DNA from: an uncultured Ruegeria sp.
GTDB lineage: Bacteria; Pseudomonadota; Alphaproteobacteria; Rhodobacterales; Rhodobacteraceae
Direction: 5' to 3'
Assembly: GCF_947500045.1 (NCBI RefSeq)
Contig: NZ_CANMQQ010000002.1
Coordinates: 372,001-436,000, forward strand
Length of the DNA stretch: 64,000 nucleotides
Below, in pieces: positions 51,552 through 60,143 of this stretch. The notes under the pieces are model-generated. The model saw only the letters and a program-made list of their open reading frames with translations. It made no database searches and had not been told where the DNA came from. Within the stretch, counting starts at the first letter, position 1. Each line of letters begins with the position of its first letter. Position numbers and translations under genes: made by a program.

Positions 51552-52697
51552 ATGTCACTTGTTGGAAACTGGTCATATCCGACCGCAATCAAATTCGGCG
51601 CCGGGCGGATCAAGGAATTGCCCGAGGCCTGCGCCGCCGCCGGTATGAAGAAACCGCTGCTGGTCACCGACAAGGGGCTGGCCGATCTGCCGATTACTAC
51701 AGCGACGCTGGACATCATGGAATCGGCCGGGTTGGGCCGCGGATTGTTCAGCGACGTGGATCCGAACCCCAATGAAAAGAACCTCGATGCGGGGGTCGCG
51801 GCCTATAACGCCGGTGGCCATGACGGGGTGATCGCCTTTGGCGGTGGCTCGGGGCTGGATCTGGGCAAGATGGTGGCCTTCATGGCCGGTCAGACGCGGC
51901 CCGTGTGGGACTTTGAGGATATCGGCGACTGGTGGACTCGCGCCGATGCTGATGTCATTGCACCAATCATCGCCGTGCCAACCACCGCCGGCACCGGGTC
52001 CGAGGTGGGGCGCGCCAGTGTCATCACCAACTCTGAGACCCATGCCAAGAAGATCATCTTTCACCCCAAGGTGCTGCCCACGGTTGTGATCTGCGACCCC
52101 GAACTGACGGTGGGTATGCCCAACTTCATCACTGCAGGCACCGGTTTGGATGCGTTCGCCCATTGCGTTGAGGCCTATTCCAGCCCGCATTATCACCCGA
52201 TGAGCCAAGGCATGGCGCTAGAAGGGATGCGGCTGGTCAAGGACTACCTGCCGCGCGCCTATGCCGATGGCACCGATATCGAGGCCCGCGCCCAAATGAT
52301 GAGCGCGGCGGCGATGGGTGCGACCGCCTTCCAGAAGGGTCTTGGCGCCATTCACGCGATGAGCCACCCTATAGGCGCGGTGTTCAACACCCATCACGGC
52401 ACCACCAACGCGGTCTGTATGCCCACGGTGCTGGACTTCAACGCACCCGCCATCGCCGACCGCTTCCAGCACGCCGCGAACTATCTGGGCATCGACGGCG
52501 GCTTCGACGGCTTCCGCACATTTGTACAGGAGTTCAACGACGCCCTCGGTATCCCACGCAAGCTCTCCGATTTGAGCGTGACCGAGGACGCCATCCCCGA
52601 GTTGGTCAAAGGGGCGATCATTGATCCGTCCTGCGGCGGCAACCCGATTGAGCTGACTGAAGACAACCTGACGGTGCTTTTCAAAGCAGCCCTCTAA
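51552..52697 (+). CDS. Iron-containing alcohol dehydrogenase
   Basis: 381 residues. NAD loop GGGSGLDLGK (97-106), VPTTAGTGSEVGRASVI, and metal ligands D200 and H204 (GTGLDAFAH), H268 (GAIHAMSHP) and H282 (NTHHG), all in the spacing of the group III family (compare FucO D196/H200/H263/H277). It oxidises a primary alcohol to an aldehyde. Neighbouring ALDH and ligase genes imply that the substrate is an amino-alcohol or its gamma-glutamyl amide (inference). A ribosome binding site AAAGGAAA precedes the ATG. Confidence 0.93.
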   Translation: MSLVGNWSYPTAIKFGAGRIKELPEACAAAGMKKPLLVTDKGLADLPITTATLDIMESAGLGRGLFSDVDPNPNEKNLDAGVAAYNAGGHDGVIAFGGGSGLDLGKMVAFMAGQTRPVWDFEDIGDWWTRADADVIAPIIAVPTTAGTGSEVGRASVITNSETHAKKIIFHPKVLPTVVICDPELTVGMPNFITAGTGLDAFAHCVEAYSSPHYHPMSQGMALEGMRLVKDYLPRAYADGTDIEARAQMMSAAAMGATAFQKGLGAIHAMSHPIGAVFNTHHGTTNAVCMPTVLDFNAPAIADRFQHAANYLGIDGGFDGFRTFVQEFNDALGIPRKLSDLSVTEDAIPELVKGAIIDPSCGGNPIELTEDNLTVLFKAAL

Positions 52698-52755
52698 GCC
52701 TCTTGCGCGCACTCTCCCTCATCATGCATTCTGAGTGTAGGTGAGGGAGATTTTC

Positions 52756-53526
52756 ATGACAAAAGAGATTGTTCTGATCCACGGCGCTTTCGCTGGGCCG
52801 TGGTGTATGAAGGACTACGCGGGTTTTTTCCGCGCACTTGGCTGGACGGTTCATACACCTGCACTGCGGTTTCATGGCGGCGATCCGAAGGCCGAGCCTG
52901 ACCCTAGCATGACCGATACCAGCGTTACGGATTACGCCAATGATATTGCCGAGTTTGTGCAGGGTTTGGACAGCAAGCCCATCTTGCTGGGTCATGCCAT
53001 CGCGGGTGTTGTGGCGCAGCAGGTGGCGGCGCGCGGGTTGGCCAGCGCGATTGTTCTGATCAACCCGAACGCACCGTGGGGCACGTTGCCCGAAACCGAC
53101 GATGAACGCGCCGTTCCGCGCGCGTTGATGGAGGGCGGTGCGTTCTGGAAACAGCCCATGCGGGTCGATTTCGACCTGATGGCCCCCTTTGCGCTGAACA
53201 AAATGCCCGAGGCGCAGCAGCATGAGGTGTTCGACCAGCTGGGCGCTGAAAGCGGGCGGGTGATGTTTGAGATGTTCTTCTGGATGTTCGATGACCACCA
53301 CGCAATGAAGGTGGATATCGACAAGGTCGACTGCCCGGTGCTGATCGTATCGGGCACCGAGGATCGGGCCGTGAACCCCAACACCTGCCGCGCGCTGGCG
53401 AAACTCTACGGAGAACGCGCGACGTTTCTGCCCGTCGAAAACCACGCGCATTTCCTGTTTATGGAGCCGGGATGGGAAGACCCCGCCGGGCAGATTGCGG
53501 ATTGGTTGGATCAAAAGGTGGGCTAG
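52756..53526 (+). CDS. Alpha/beta hydrolase-fold protein with Ala at the nucleophile position
   Basis: 256 residues from the ATG at 52756 (AGGGAG upstream). Standard fold: LIHGAFAGPWC (oxyanion region, HG 9-10), then ILLGHAIAGVVAQQVAARG, where the nucleophile elbow G-x-S-x-G reads GHAIAG with alanine A81 instead of serine. The later acid (SGTEDRAV, D203) and histidine (ENHAHFLF, H232) are retained. Either the active serine is lost, or it is a non-hydrolytic member like cofactor-free dioxygenases or chaperone-like forms. Last gene of the catabolic locus; its stop codon lies inside a terminator. Confidence 0.8.
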   Translation: MTKEIVLIHGAFAGPWCMKDYAGFFRALGWTVHTPALRFHGGDPKAEPDPSMTDTSVTDYANDIAEFVQGLDSKPILLGHAIAGVVAQQVAARGLASAIVLINPNAPWGTLPETDDERAVPRALMEGGAFWKQPMRVDFDLMAPFALNKMPEAQQHEVFDQLGAESGRVMFEMFFWMFDDHHAMKVDIDKVDCPVLIVSGTEDRAVNPNTCRALAKLYGERATFLPVENHAHFLFMEPGWEDPAGQIADWLDQKVG

Positions 53527-53540
53527 GGCGCCCACCTTTT
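53513..53540. terminator. Bidirectional terminator overlapping a stop codon
   Basis: AAAAGGTGGGC (53513-53523) pairs exactly with GCCCACCTTTT (53530-53540), with the TAG stop of the hydrolase in the 6-nt loop. It serves the plus-strand operon and, on the other strand, the gene at 53549. Confidence 0.85.
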
Positions 53541-53548
53541 ATCGCCGA

Positions 53549-53827
53549 TCAATTGGTTGAAAACGTGCTCTGAGGTCGCCAGGTCAGAGTGCCGTCGCTG
53601 TTGCGATAGCACCGTAGCAGCCGTTCCTCGCGCGTGTTGACGGTTGAGGTGACGGTGTTGTCGCCCGTCATCAGAACAAATGCATCTTCGGAATAGGCCA
53701 TGCCTTTATAATAACAGAACCGCGTTTCAGCCCCGTCCGGAATGGGGGATGCGGTGCTGAGCATCTGCTGCGCGGGGGCTGCCGAGGCCAGCAGGGTCAG
53801 AGCCAGCCCGAGGGTTAATGTTTTCAT
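53549..53827 (-). CDS. Small secreted protein, DUF1496-like
   Basis: 92 residues from the ATG at 53827 (GGGAGGA upstream). A clear signal peptide (MKTLTLGLALTLLASAAPAQ) is followed by a short domain with FCYYKGMAYSEDAFVLM and LRCYRNSDGTLTW. The C-Y-Y-x-G-x-x-YS pattern with a second cysteine resembles DUF1496, in which the two cysteines may form a disulfide in the periplasm. No function is known. Confidence 0.7.
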   Translation of the reverse strand: MKTLTLGLALTLLASAAPAQQMLSTASPIPDGAETRFCYYKGMAYSEDAFVLMTGDNTVTSTVNTREERLLRCYRNSDGTLTWRPQSTFSTN

Positions 53828-54083
53828 GTCGTCCTCCCGTTCGAAATCTCGTGTTCGTTGAAATTGGGTCTTGGACGCTCGGAACCTCAAATGTCGTTCT
53901 TGGATGACGGATTGAGGGGAAGTGTGAACGGGATCAGCGGGTTAGGCAAGGGGATGTTCAAGGTGGATTTGGGCAAGGATATCAGTCCTGCAGCCCTGCA
54001 AGGATTGAAACACTACGCATTCGCTCTAGCCGCAGGCACGAACCACTTTGCGACACAGGTAATTTGCAGTCTCTGCTCGCTTT

Positions 54084-54500
54084 TCACGGCTGTCCGGATT
54101 CAAGGAAAAGTCCACTTTGCTGTGGGGCATCATTGAAAGCTGGAGGAAGGCTAACTAACCCTTCAAGCAAATAAGGATGGATCTCGTCGGACGAAAACAG
54201 TGTAGCCTCTCGATTCCAATGAACGGTATATATCGAATTTTCTAGACCGGGAATTCTGTTGGATCTTGGTTCACCCTTCCCGGTGTAGACGAATATCCAA
54301 TCCCCTTTTTTTACCCACCCCATACCGAGCCACATGGAGTTATCATTGATAGGAAAGATGTGGCTATTTGGTTGTTTTATTCCGATCCCGATCCATTGAT
54401 ATTGAAGATAAAAGTCTTCTTCGACTTTTATTGGAATCCTCTCGAGGTTCGGTACGCCGCGATCAACTACGTCCATTAGCATCAAAGCAGAGTCGATCAT
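54084..54500 (-). CDS. Unknown 138-residue protein, second gene of the parE-linked accessory unit
   Basis: 138 residues from the ATG at 54500, which overlaps the upstream stop (TAATG) and has AAGGGA upstream. Soluble, rich in aromatic residues (DFYLQYQWIGIGIKQP, MWLGMGWVKKGDWIFVYTGKG), probably a small beta-rich fold. I recognise no family. Base composition is clearly more AT-rich than surrounding genes. The coupling to a coiled-coil membrane protein suggests a two-component unit such as effector/immunity or a membrane-linked defence pair; this is speculative. Confidence 0.7.
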   Translation of the reverse strand: MIDSALMLMDVVDRGVPNLERIPIKVEEDFYLQYQWIGIGIKQPNSHIFPINDNSMWLGMGWVKKGDWIFVYTGKGEPRSNRIPGLENSIYTVHWNREATLFSSDEIHPYLLEGLVSLPPAFNDAPQQSGLFLESGQP

Positions 54501-55048
54501 TATGACTTCCCTTTTGAGAAAAATGCGGTACCAAAAATCCCAACGAGATAGGCTATTGCCGCAACGCCCAGAATTGCCCAATCGCGACCTTCCAAGGGTT
54601 CCGCGTTTGGGACAAATGCCAAAGTCACCAGAATACCGGCCGCGACCAGAATTGCTGTTGAGTACTTCTTCTCCGACTTTGCAGAGTCTCTTTTCTCTCT
54701 TTCAACGCGAACATCAGCCTGCGATAATGCTAGGTCGCTTTTCAGGTCGGCAACCTGTTCTGTTAAATCTCTATTTTGAGACCTAAGTTCGTTGTTCTCC
54801 TGTTCCAACTCCCTCAGTCTAGCGGCAATCAGATAAGAAGTGTTTGCTCCTGAAATCCCACGAACGTTCTCCTCCGCAATTCGCTTGACGGTTCCGACGA
54901 ATTCACCGCTTGCGTATTTCGCCTCTGTCACAGGAGGTAAAACTTCGCCTTCGATTGAAGTGTGTTTTTGGTTTCCAGATGCACCTGAATCTGGGACCTC
55001 CGGGATACCAGTATGGGCTCTATTTAACTTGGATTTGGGGTTATTCAA
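54500..55048 (-). CDS. Coiled-coil membrane protein of unknown function, coupled to parE
   Basis: 182 residues. The start is a TTG at 55048 forming a TTGA overlap with the parE stop; GGAGGAG from the parE C-terminal codons lies about 9 nt before it. A disordered N-terminal part (1-50) is followed by a long coiled coil (~76-126, LRELEQENNELRSQNRDL and onward) and two membrane helices (~130-146, 157-177) with a short basic tail, so the coiled coil should face the cytoplasm. No homology is recognised. It is AT-richer than parE, implying later acquisition despite the perfect coupling. Confidence 0.7.
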   Translation of the reverse strand: MNNPKSKLNRAHTGIPEVPDSGASGNQKHTSIEGEVLPPVTEAKYASGEFVGTVKRIAEENVRGISGANTSYLIAARLRELEQENNELRSQNRDLTEQVADLKSDLALSQADVRVEREKRDSAKSEKKYSTAILVAAGILVTLAFVPNAEPLEGRDWAILGVAAIAYLVGIFGTAFFSKGKS

Positions 55049-57003
55049 ACATCCAGCTCCTCCACGAACCGCGCGTTTTCCTGAATGTACTGGAACCGCA
55101 GTTCGGGTTTTTTACCCATCAGGCGCTCGACCAGATCGCCGGTCTCGCCGGGTTCGTCCTCGTCGATGGTGACGCGGATCAGTTTGCGCGAGGCCGGGTC
55201 CATCGTGGTCTCTTTCAGGTCCTTGGCGTCCATCTCGCCCAGACCCTTGAAGCGCGAGACGTCGATCTTGCCTTTGCCGCCCAGGCCTTTTTCCAGCCAC
55301 TCGTCCCGCTCGGCCTCGTCCAGACAATAGACACGTTTGGCGCCTTGGGTCAGGCGATACAGCGGCGGGCAGGCGAGGTAGAGGTGGCCCGCGTCAATCA
55401 TCGGGCGCATCTGGGTGAAGAAGAAGGTCATCAGCAGCGCCGCGATATGCGCGCCGTCTACATCCGCGTCGGTCATGATGATGATCTTGTCATAGCGCAG
55501 GTCATCGACGTTGAAGCGGGTGCCAAGGCCAACCCCCAGTGCTTGGGTCAGGTCGTTGATCTCGGCATTGGTGCCCAGCTTGGAACTGGCCGCGCCCAGC
55601 ACGTTCAGGATCTTGCCGCGCAGGGGTAGAAGGGCCTGCGTTTTGCGGTTGCGACCCATTTTTGCAGATCCGCCCGCAGAATCTCCTTCGACGATGAATA
55701 ATTCGGTTCCGTCCCGTGTTGAACTACTACAGTCCACCAGCTTGCCGGGGAGACGAAGTTTCTTAGTGGCGGACTTGCGTTGTGTTTCCTTCTCGGCCCG
55801 TCGGCGCAGACGTTCCTCAGACCTTAGGATGAGGAAGTCTAAGATAGCGCCGGCGGATTTCGTGTCCGCGGCCAGCCAGTTGTCGAAATGGTCGCGGACG
55901 GAGTTTTCGACCAACCGCTGTGCCTCGACCGTGGCCAGCCGGTCTTTGGTCTGGCCGACGAATTCCGGTTCACTGATGAAACAGGACACCAGCGCGCAGC
56001 CGCCCGTAATCAGGTCGTCACGGGTGATCTGTGCGGCCTTTTTGTTGTTGATCAGCTCTCCGTAAGCCTTGATGCCTTTGAGGACGGCGGCCCAGAACCC
56101 TGCCACATGGGTGCCGCCTTCGGGGGTAGGAACGGTGTTACAGTAGGACTGGATGAACCCATCGCGCGAAGGCGTCCAGTTGATCGCCCATTCGACCTTT
56201 CCGGGTGCGTTGAATTTTTCCTGAAAGTCCACGGTACCGGCAAAGGGCTGCTCGGCATAGGTCGAAGAGCCGTTCATCGTTTCCTTCAGGTAATCCGAAA
56301 GGCCGCCGGGGAAGTGGAAGCTCGCTTCGGTCGGGGTCTCGCCATCGTCGATGTGGGACTTCCAGCGGATTTCGACGCCCGAGAACAGGTAAGCCTTAGA
56401 GCGGATGGATTTGAACAGTCGGGCGGGTTTGAACTTGTGGTGGCCGAAGATGTCGGGGTCGGCGTGGAAAGTCACCGTGGTGCCGCGCCGGTTTGGGGCC
56501 GCGCCAACCTTTTCCACCGGGCCCAGAGGGATACCGCGTGAGAACCGCTGTTCAAAAAGCTGTTTGTCGCGGGCCACCTGAACCACCATCGAATCCGACA
56601 GGGCGTTGACCACCGAGGCACCGACGCCGTGCAGACCGCCCGAGGTCTGATAAGCCTTGCCCGAGAACTTGCCGCCCGCATGCAGGGTACACAGGATCAC
56701 CTCAAGCGCGGATTTGTCCGGGAATTTGGGATGCGGATCGATAGGAATGCCGCGCCCGTTGTCACGCACGGTCAGGGCGTAATCTGCGTGCAGCTCCACC
56801 TCGATCCGGTTCGCGTAACCCGCCACCGCCTCGTCCATCGAGTTGTCGAGGATTTCCGCCACCATATGGTGCAGCGCACGCTCATCCGTGCCACCGATAT
56901 ACATGCCGGGGCGTTTGCGGACCGGTTCCAGGCCTTCGAGCACCTCGATGGACGAGGCGTCATATATGGTGGTCGCTTCTGGCGTCAACAGTTCGTCGGG
57001 CAT
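55045..57003 (-). CDS. parE: DNA topoisomerase IV subunit B
   Basis: 652 residues from the ATG at 57003 (MPDELLTPEATTIYDASSIE); the frame is open further upstream but without family sequence. GHKL ATPase: EILDNSMDEA, VRDNGRGIPI, GGLHGVGASVVNALSD; then the transducer domain; the TOPRIM domain with EGDSAGGSAKMGR and TDADVDGAH; and the C-terminal GLGEMDAKDLKETTMDP. It decatenates daughter chromosomes with ParC. Distinguished from GyrB by the KFPDKSALEVILCTLHAGGKF stretch and its length. It is flanked by AT-rich accessory DNA on both sides. Confidence 0.96.
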   Translation of the reverse strand: MPDELLTPEATTIYDASSIEVLEGLEPVRKRPGMYIGGTDERALHHMVAEILDNSMDEAVAGYANRIEVELHADYALTVRDNGRGIPIDPHPKFPDKSALEVILCTLHAGGKFSGKAYQTSGGLHGVGASVVNALSDSMVVQVARDKQLFEQRFSRGIPLGPVEKVGAAPNRRGTTVTFHADPDIFGHHKFKPARLFKSIRSKAYLFSGVEIRWKSHIDDGETPTEASFHFPGGLSDYLKETMNGSSTYAEQPFAGTVDFQEKFNAPGKVEWAINWTPSRDGFIQSYCNTVPTPEGGTHVAGFWAAVLKGIKAYGELINNKKAAQITRDDLITGGCALVSCFISEPEFVGQTKDRLATVEAQRLVENSVRDHFDNWLAADTKSAGAILDFLILRSEERLRRRAEKETQRKSATKKLRLPGKLVDCSSSTRDGTELFIVEGDSAGGSAKMGRNRKTQALLPLRGKILNVLGAASSKLGTNAEINDLTQALGVGLGTRFNVDDLRYDKIIIMTDADVDGAHIAALLMTFFFTQMRPMIDAGHLYLACPPLYRLTQGAKRVYCLDEAERDEWLEKGLGGKGKIDVSRFKGLGEMDAKDLKETTMDPASRKLIRVTIDEDEPGETGDLVERLMGKKPELRFQYIQENARFVEELDV

Positions 57004-57494
57004 ATGGGCTGCTCTTGTTTTTAAGTTTCCTCCATTATGGCAGGTGATGTGGTCCGGGGGAAGAGGGGCGCGAGGTGTTGTGGGTGGTTTGGCCACCAAG
57101 CCGTCCTTCGCTGCGTTTGCAACCAACCAAGTCCAAACGTCCGCTTTGCGCTGTCTTTGCGCTTGTAAAGTCTGGCGAGCTTCTCTGAAGCCGACATTCA
57201 GCCGGGAAAACACCTTGCGCTAGATTTGAGCCACGACGCGTGTCTATTGGGGTCGGGAACAAATGCTGCGAGTCAACTGGGCAGCTGGCAGCTAAAAGCG
57301 TGCACTTCTAATTTGGGTATAGTCGGTTGCCGCGCCATGTTGCCCAACCTTGAGGCCAAAGCCACTGGGTCACCCAACAAAATCATACGGCAACCTTTGG
57401 TTCATCCAAAGGTTGCCGTTTCATAAGATATATGTTGTGGCACTGCATTATTTTTTTCGGATCCTACCACGGCTCGCAATATGCTATCAATCCC
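57004..57494. other. Non-coding junction between parE and the accessory nuclease gene
   Basis: 491 bases with no convincing gene. The part next to parE (to about 57240) keeps host-like composition; the rest is more AT-rich. It holds the hairpin at 57388-57418. I found no obvious attachment-site repeat by eye. Confidence 0.6.
57388..57418. terminator. Hairpin downstream of the nuclease-NTPase gene
   Basis: CGGCAACCTTTGG (57388-57400) pairs perfectly with CCAAAGGTTGCCG (57406-57418) around a 5-nt loop. On the minus strand it lies about 75 nt past the stop of the gene at 57495 and is followed by TATGATTTTG, a weak T-tract, so it may be that gene's terminator. Confidence 0.6.
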
Positions 57495-60143
57495 CTAAAA
57501 TTCTACTAACGACCCTTTCAGTCGTTCGTTGGCTGTATTGTATTCTTTTATCTTTACAATGACTTGATCACCTTCCTCCAGTTCACTGAAGACTACATGA
57601 GACGACTTGCCAAAGTCTGACTGATGCACAAAGCAGTCCATTCCCGAATCAAGTTCAACAAAAATGCCGTAGTTCTGAATTGATGCAACTTGACCCAAGT
57701 GTTCTGATCCGCGTGGGAAATCTTCCGCGATGCGACTCTTTGCTGAGTAGCCATCACTCTTTACCTCTTTTGACTCAACAAATCTCGTGAGGCTAGCAAC
57801 CATCTCAGTGTGTGACCATGAAAAGCTATCTGGTGCTATCTGGTTTTCAAGAAAAAACTGCGACCCGTAACCACTTAAGTAGTTCACCAGGGAAACACTA
57901 CTGCTTAGCGCGGCATCTTTTGAACCGGCCTTGAAAAGACCTCTCCCAACAAGGTTGTCCGCAATTCTGTTGGCCACCATGGAGTCCCTGAAGAAGGTGT
58001 CTTCCGAGACAATTGAAAGATAGTTGATGTTTCGAATTACGTTGAGGTGAGTGAACCCAGACGCTGTCAATACAACCAAGTCATCTATGTCAACAGTCTT
58101 CGTTAATCCTTCTGTCATGACTAGTTCTGATTGCACTAGTGATGCTACCTCAGCAATAGTGCGTTCCCTAGCATGCCCGAGACCTTGCATCACTTGAACT
58201 AAGGTTTCAACTTTGTGGAAACCTTTTGTGTTGTTTGGGCCCGAAACTTTGAAGTTCTCTTTGAGCCAACATAGAATATCTAGTCGAACGAACGGATCTG
58301 GAAGCTCGTCTCGTGGGTCAGAATGAAAAACATTGACTAGCCTAGACTTTTCATCGCTAAAGTAACGACGATTTCCTTTTAGGAGCACTCGATAAACCAA
58401 GTGGGAGGGTAAGCGGTATTCCCCGTTCGAGAGGCGCATCTTAAGGATGTCATCAGCGCTGATATGTCCTGACTTACAAAAATCCAGAACTACTTCGAGC
58501 CCTCGGCGAATATTTCGTCCAGCCAATCCTTTGATAATAGATTTGAAGTGCTTGTCTTGAAACAGAGTGGTGATGATACACCGCATAAAGTTCGCAACTT
58601 CGTTTCTGCCACAGCTTACTATTACACCATTTTCCGTACTGAATCTGAATTTTTCCGGATTGCTACCGACAGATCTCAATAGGTATCCCATTCTCGCAGA
58701 CAGCACTTTTTCCAGAAGCGGTGCCTCAATTCGGAATACCAAGTCCTTAATTACGGTATCCAACGGTGGGAGGTCTGAGTAAGTATCGTAAGTCGTGTCC
58801 CGAAGAGGTAGAAAAATTAGACACCTAAATTCATTCTTCAACCATGCTGCGACCTCGAACATTAACAACTGATCATCCCGTGTTCTCTTGTCACAGTTGT
58901 CCAAGACAATCACTAGGAGAAGCCCTCTCTCTTCGAAAAGAAGAGAAATCAAATTTACAAGCGTCTGCCTGGTGTCTCCCTGCAAGCGCTTCATTTCCTC
59001 AGCCAGTATTTCCAGGTGCTGGATTGAATCTGGTGGGAAAAATGCGGCTCGCCCTTTAGCAACCGCACCCAACTCCTTTGAGTACAGTTTTTTTAAGAAG
59101 TCCAAGGATTCGAAATCTATTTCCGGAAAAATGTATCGTATTTTTTTTGATATCGCGTCTAATATCCAGTCGTATATCTCAGTCTTTGACAACGGTGCAT
59201 TGTTCAAGTCAACATTAACCCACCGCGTGGATTGTACGAGACTTTGTGGGAGGGCTTTTAACCTCAAAAATTCCGTAAATGTTGACTTTCCAGCTCCAAC
59301 GCCGCCGACCAATAAGCACAGTTCGTTTTTCAGCCGATCTCTATTCTCGAAAGTTCCTAGTGTCTCGAAAATCTCCGTCGGGTTCTCTGTGTCGTTAATA
59401 GTGTTAGAGTCTCTCTGGTGAGGCGGAATAGTTGCACGTAGAACCCTGTCGATAGGGGCCACATGAGACTCCCGGCGTTTAGATCGGATGTAGGCATTTT
59501 CTACAATCCCGGCCTTTTCCTCAATGGTTTCCGGGTTGAATAGTGATTGATATTCGAGAGAAACGTTCGAGCCAAAATCGTTTGCACCAACAGATTCGTT
59601 GATTACTGATTTTCCGCCCAGAGAGAAAACAGGCTTGGTGTACTTGGCCACACCGCGTATTTCAGATCTGATAGCAGAAACCCTTGACGCTACGACATCT
59701 CTTCCGCCAAACCTCAGAAGGTCAATAAAATCTTGGTTTGTTACACTACAATTCTCAACGTTTAGATCAATTGCAGGGCTCTGTTGATCCGAAAACCCAG
59801 CTATCAGCCGCAACCCATTTGTCGCAATAATTCGCTCACATGGGTTTACTCTATTATCATACAACGCATTTATCTCATGCGCATACAGTCGAGCTTCACG
59901 AAAAGCCTCTTCAAGATTATCGTCGTTTGGCTCTTTCGCCTCAACAATCAAAGAGGGGACCCCATCGATAACTATAGCGTAATCAGGATAGTAGAGTTTT
60001 TGACTACGCCCCTTACCAATCACTATCTTCCGAATGTCGCGCTTTGTTTGGATATCATCAGGAAAGAAATCCAAGCCATCTGGAGAACTTTTGGTCAGAA
60101 GCCCATAAACAAATTTCTGCTCTACATCACTTTCCGTGAACAT
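57495..60143 (-). CDS. Nuclease (HsdR-N type) - STAND-like NTPase - S1 RNA-binding fusion, putative defence protein
   Basis: 882 residues from the ATG at 60143 (AGGA 8-9 nt upstream); the frame upstream is not protein-like. Three parts are visible. (1) Residues ~1-120: a PD-(D/E)xK nuclease like the N-terminal domain of type I restriction subunit HsdR, with P53-D54 and E68-x-K70 (VEAK). (2) Residues ~265-560: a P-loop NTPase with GGVGAGKST (280-288, K286) and Walker B VIVLDNCDK (411-419); the long region beyond resembles the helical arms of STAND proteins. (3) Residues ~817-882: an S1/OB RNA-binding domain (GQVASIQNYGIFVELDSG... ending LKGSLVEF). It is much more AT-rich than its neighbours and stands alone. 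An effector-switch-sensor design points to abortive-infection-type defence, but the function is not proven. Confidence 0.8.
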   Translation of the reverse strand: MFTESDVEQKFVYGLLTKSSPDGLDFFPDDIQTKRDIRKIVIGKGRSQKLYYPDYAIVIDGVPSLIVEAKEPNDDNLEEAFREARLYAHEINALYDNRVNPCERIIATNGLRLIAGFSDQQSPAIDLNVENCSVTNQDFIDLLRFGGRDVVASRVSAIRSEIRGVAKYTKPVFSLGGKSVINESVGANDFGSNVSLEYQSLFNPETIEEKAGIVENAYIRSKRRESHVAPIDRVLRATIPPHQRDSNTINDTENPTEIFETLGTFENRDRLKNELCLLVGGVGAGKSTFTEFLRLKALPQSLVQSTRWVNVDLNNAPLSKTEIYDWILDAISKKIRYIFPEIDFESLDFLKKLYSKELGAVAKGRAAFFPPDSIQHLEILAEEMKRLQGDTRQTLVNLISLLFEERGLLLVIVLDNCDKRTRDDQLLMFEVAAWLKNEFRCLIFLPLRDTTYDTYSDLPPLDTVIKDLVFRIEAPLLEKVLSARMGYLLRSVGSNPEKFRFSTENGVIVSCGRNEVANFMRCIITTLFQDKHFKSIIKGLAGRNIRRGLEVVLDFCKSGHISADDILKMRLSNGEYRLPSHLVYRVLLKGNRRYFSDEKSRLVNVFHSDPRDELPDPFVRLDILCWLKENFKVSGPNNTKGFHKVETLVQVMQGLGHARERTIAEVASLVQSELVMTEGLTKTVDIDDLVVLTASGFTHLNVIRNINYLSIVSEDTFFRDSMVANRIADNLVGRGLFKAGSKDAALSSSVSLVNYLSGYGSQFFLENQIAPDSFSWSHTEMVASLTRFVESKEVKSDGYSAKSRIAEDFPRGSEHLGQVASIQNYGIFVELDSGMDCFVHQSDFGKSSHVVFSELEEGDQVIVKIKEYNTANERLKGSLVEF

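Noticed and set aside
52681..53535. 284-residue minus-strand ORF opposite the alpha/beta hydrolase
   Set aside because: The plus-strand frame shows HG, GHAIAG, D and H of the hydrolase fold; the antisense frame shows nothing coherent.
57004..57213. 70-residue N-terminal extension of parE to 57213
   Set aside because: The extension is Gln/Arg/Pro-rich without GyrB/ParE similarity; conserved sequence starts right after the ATG at 57003.
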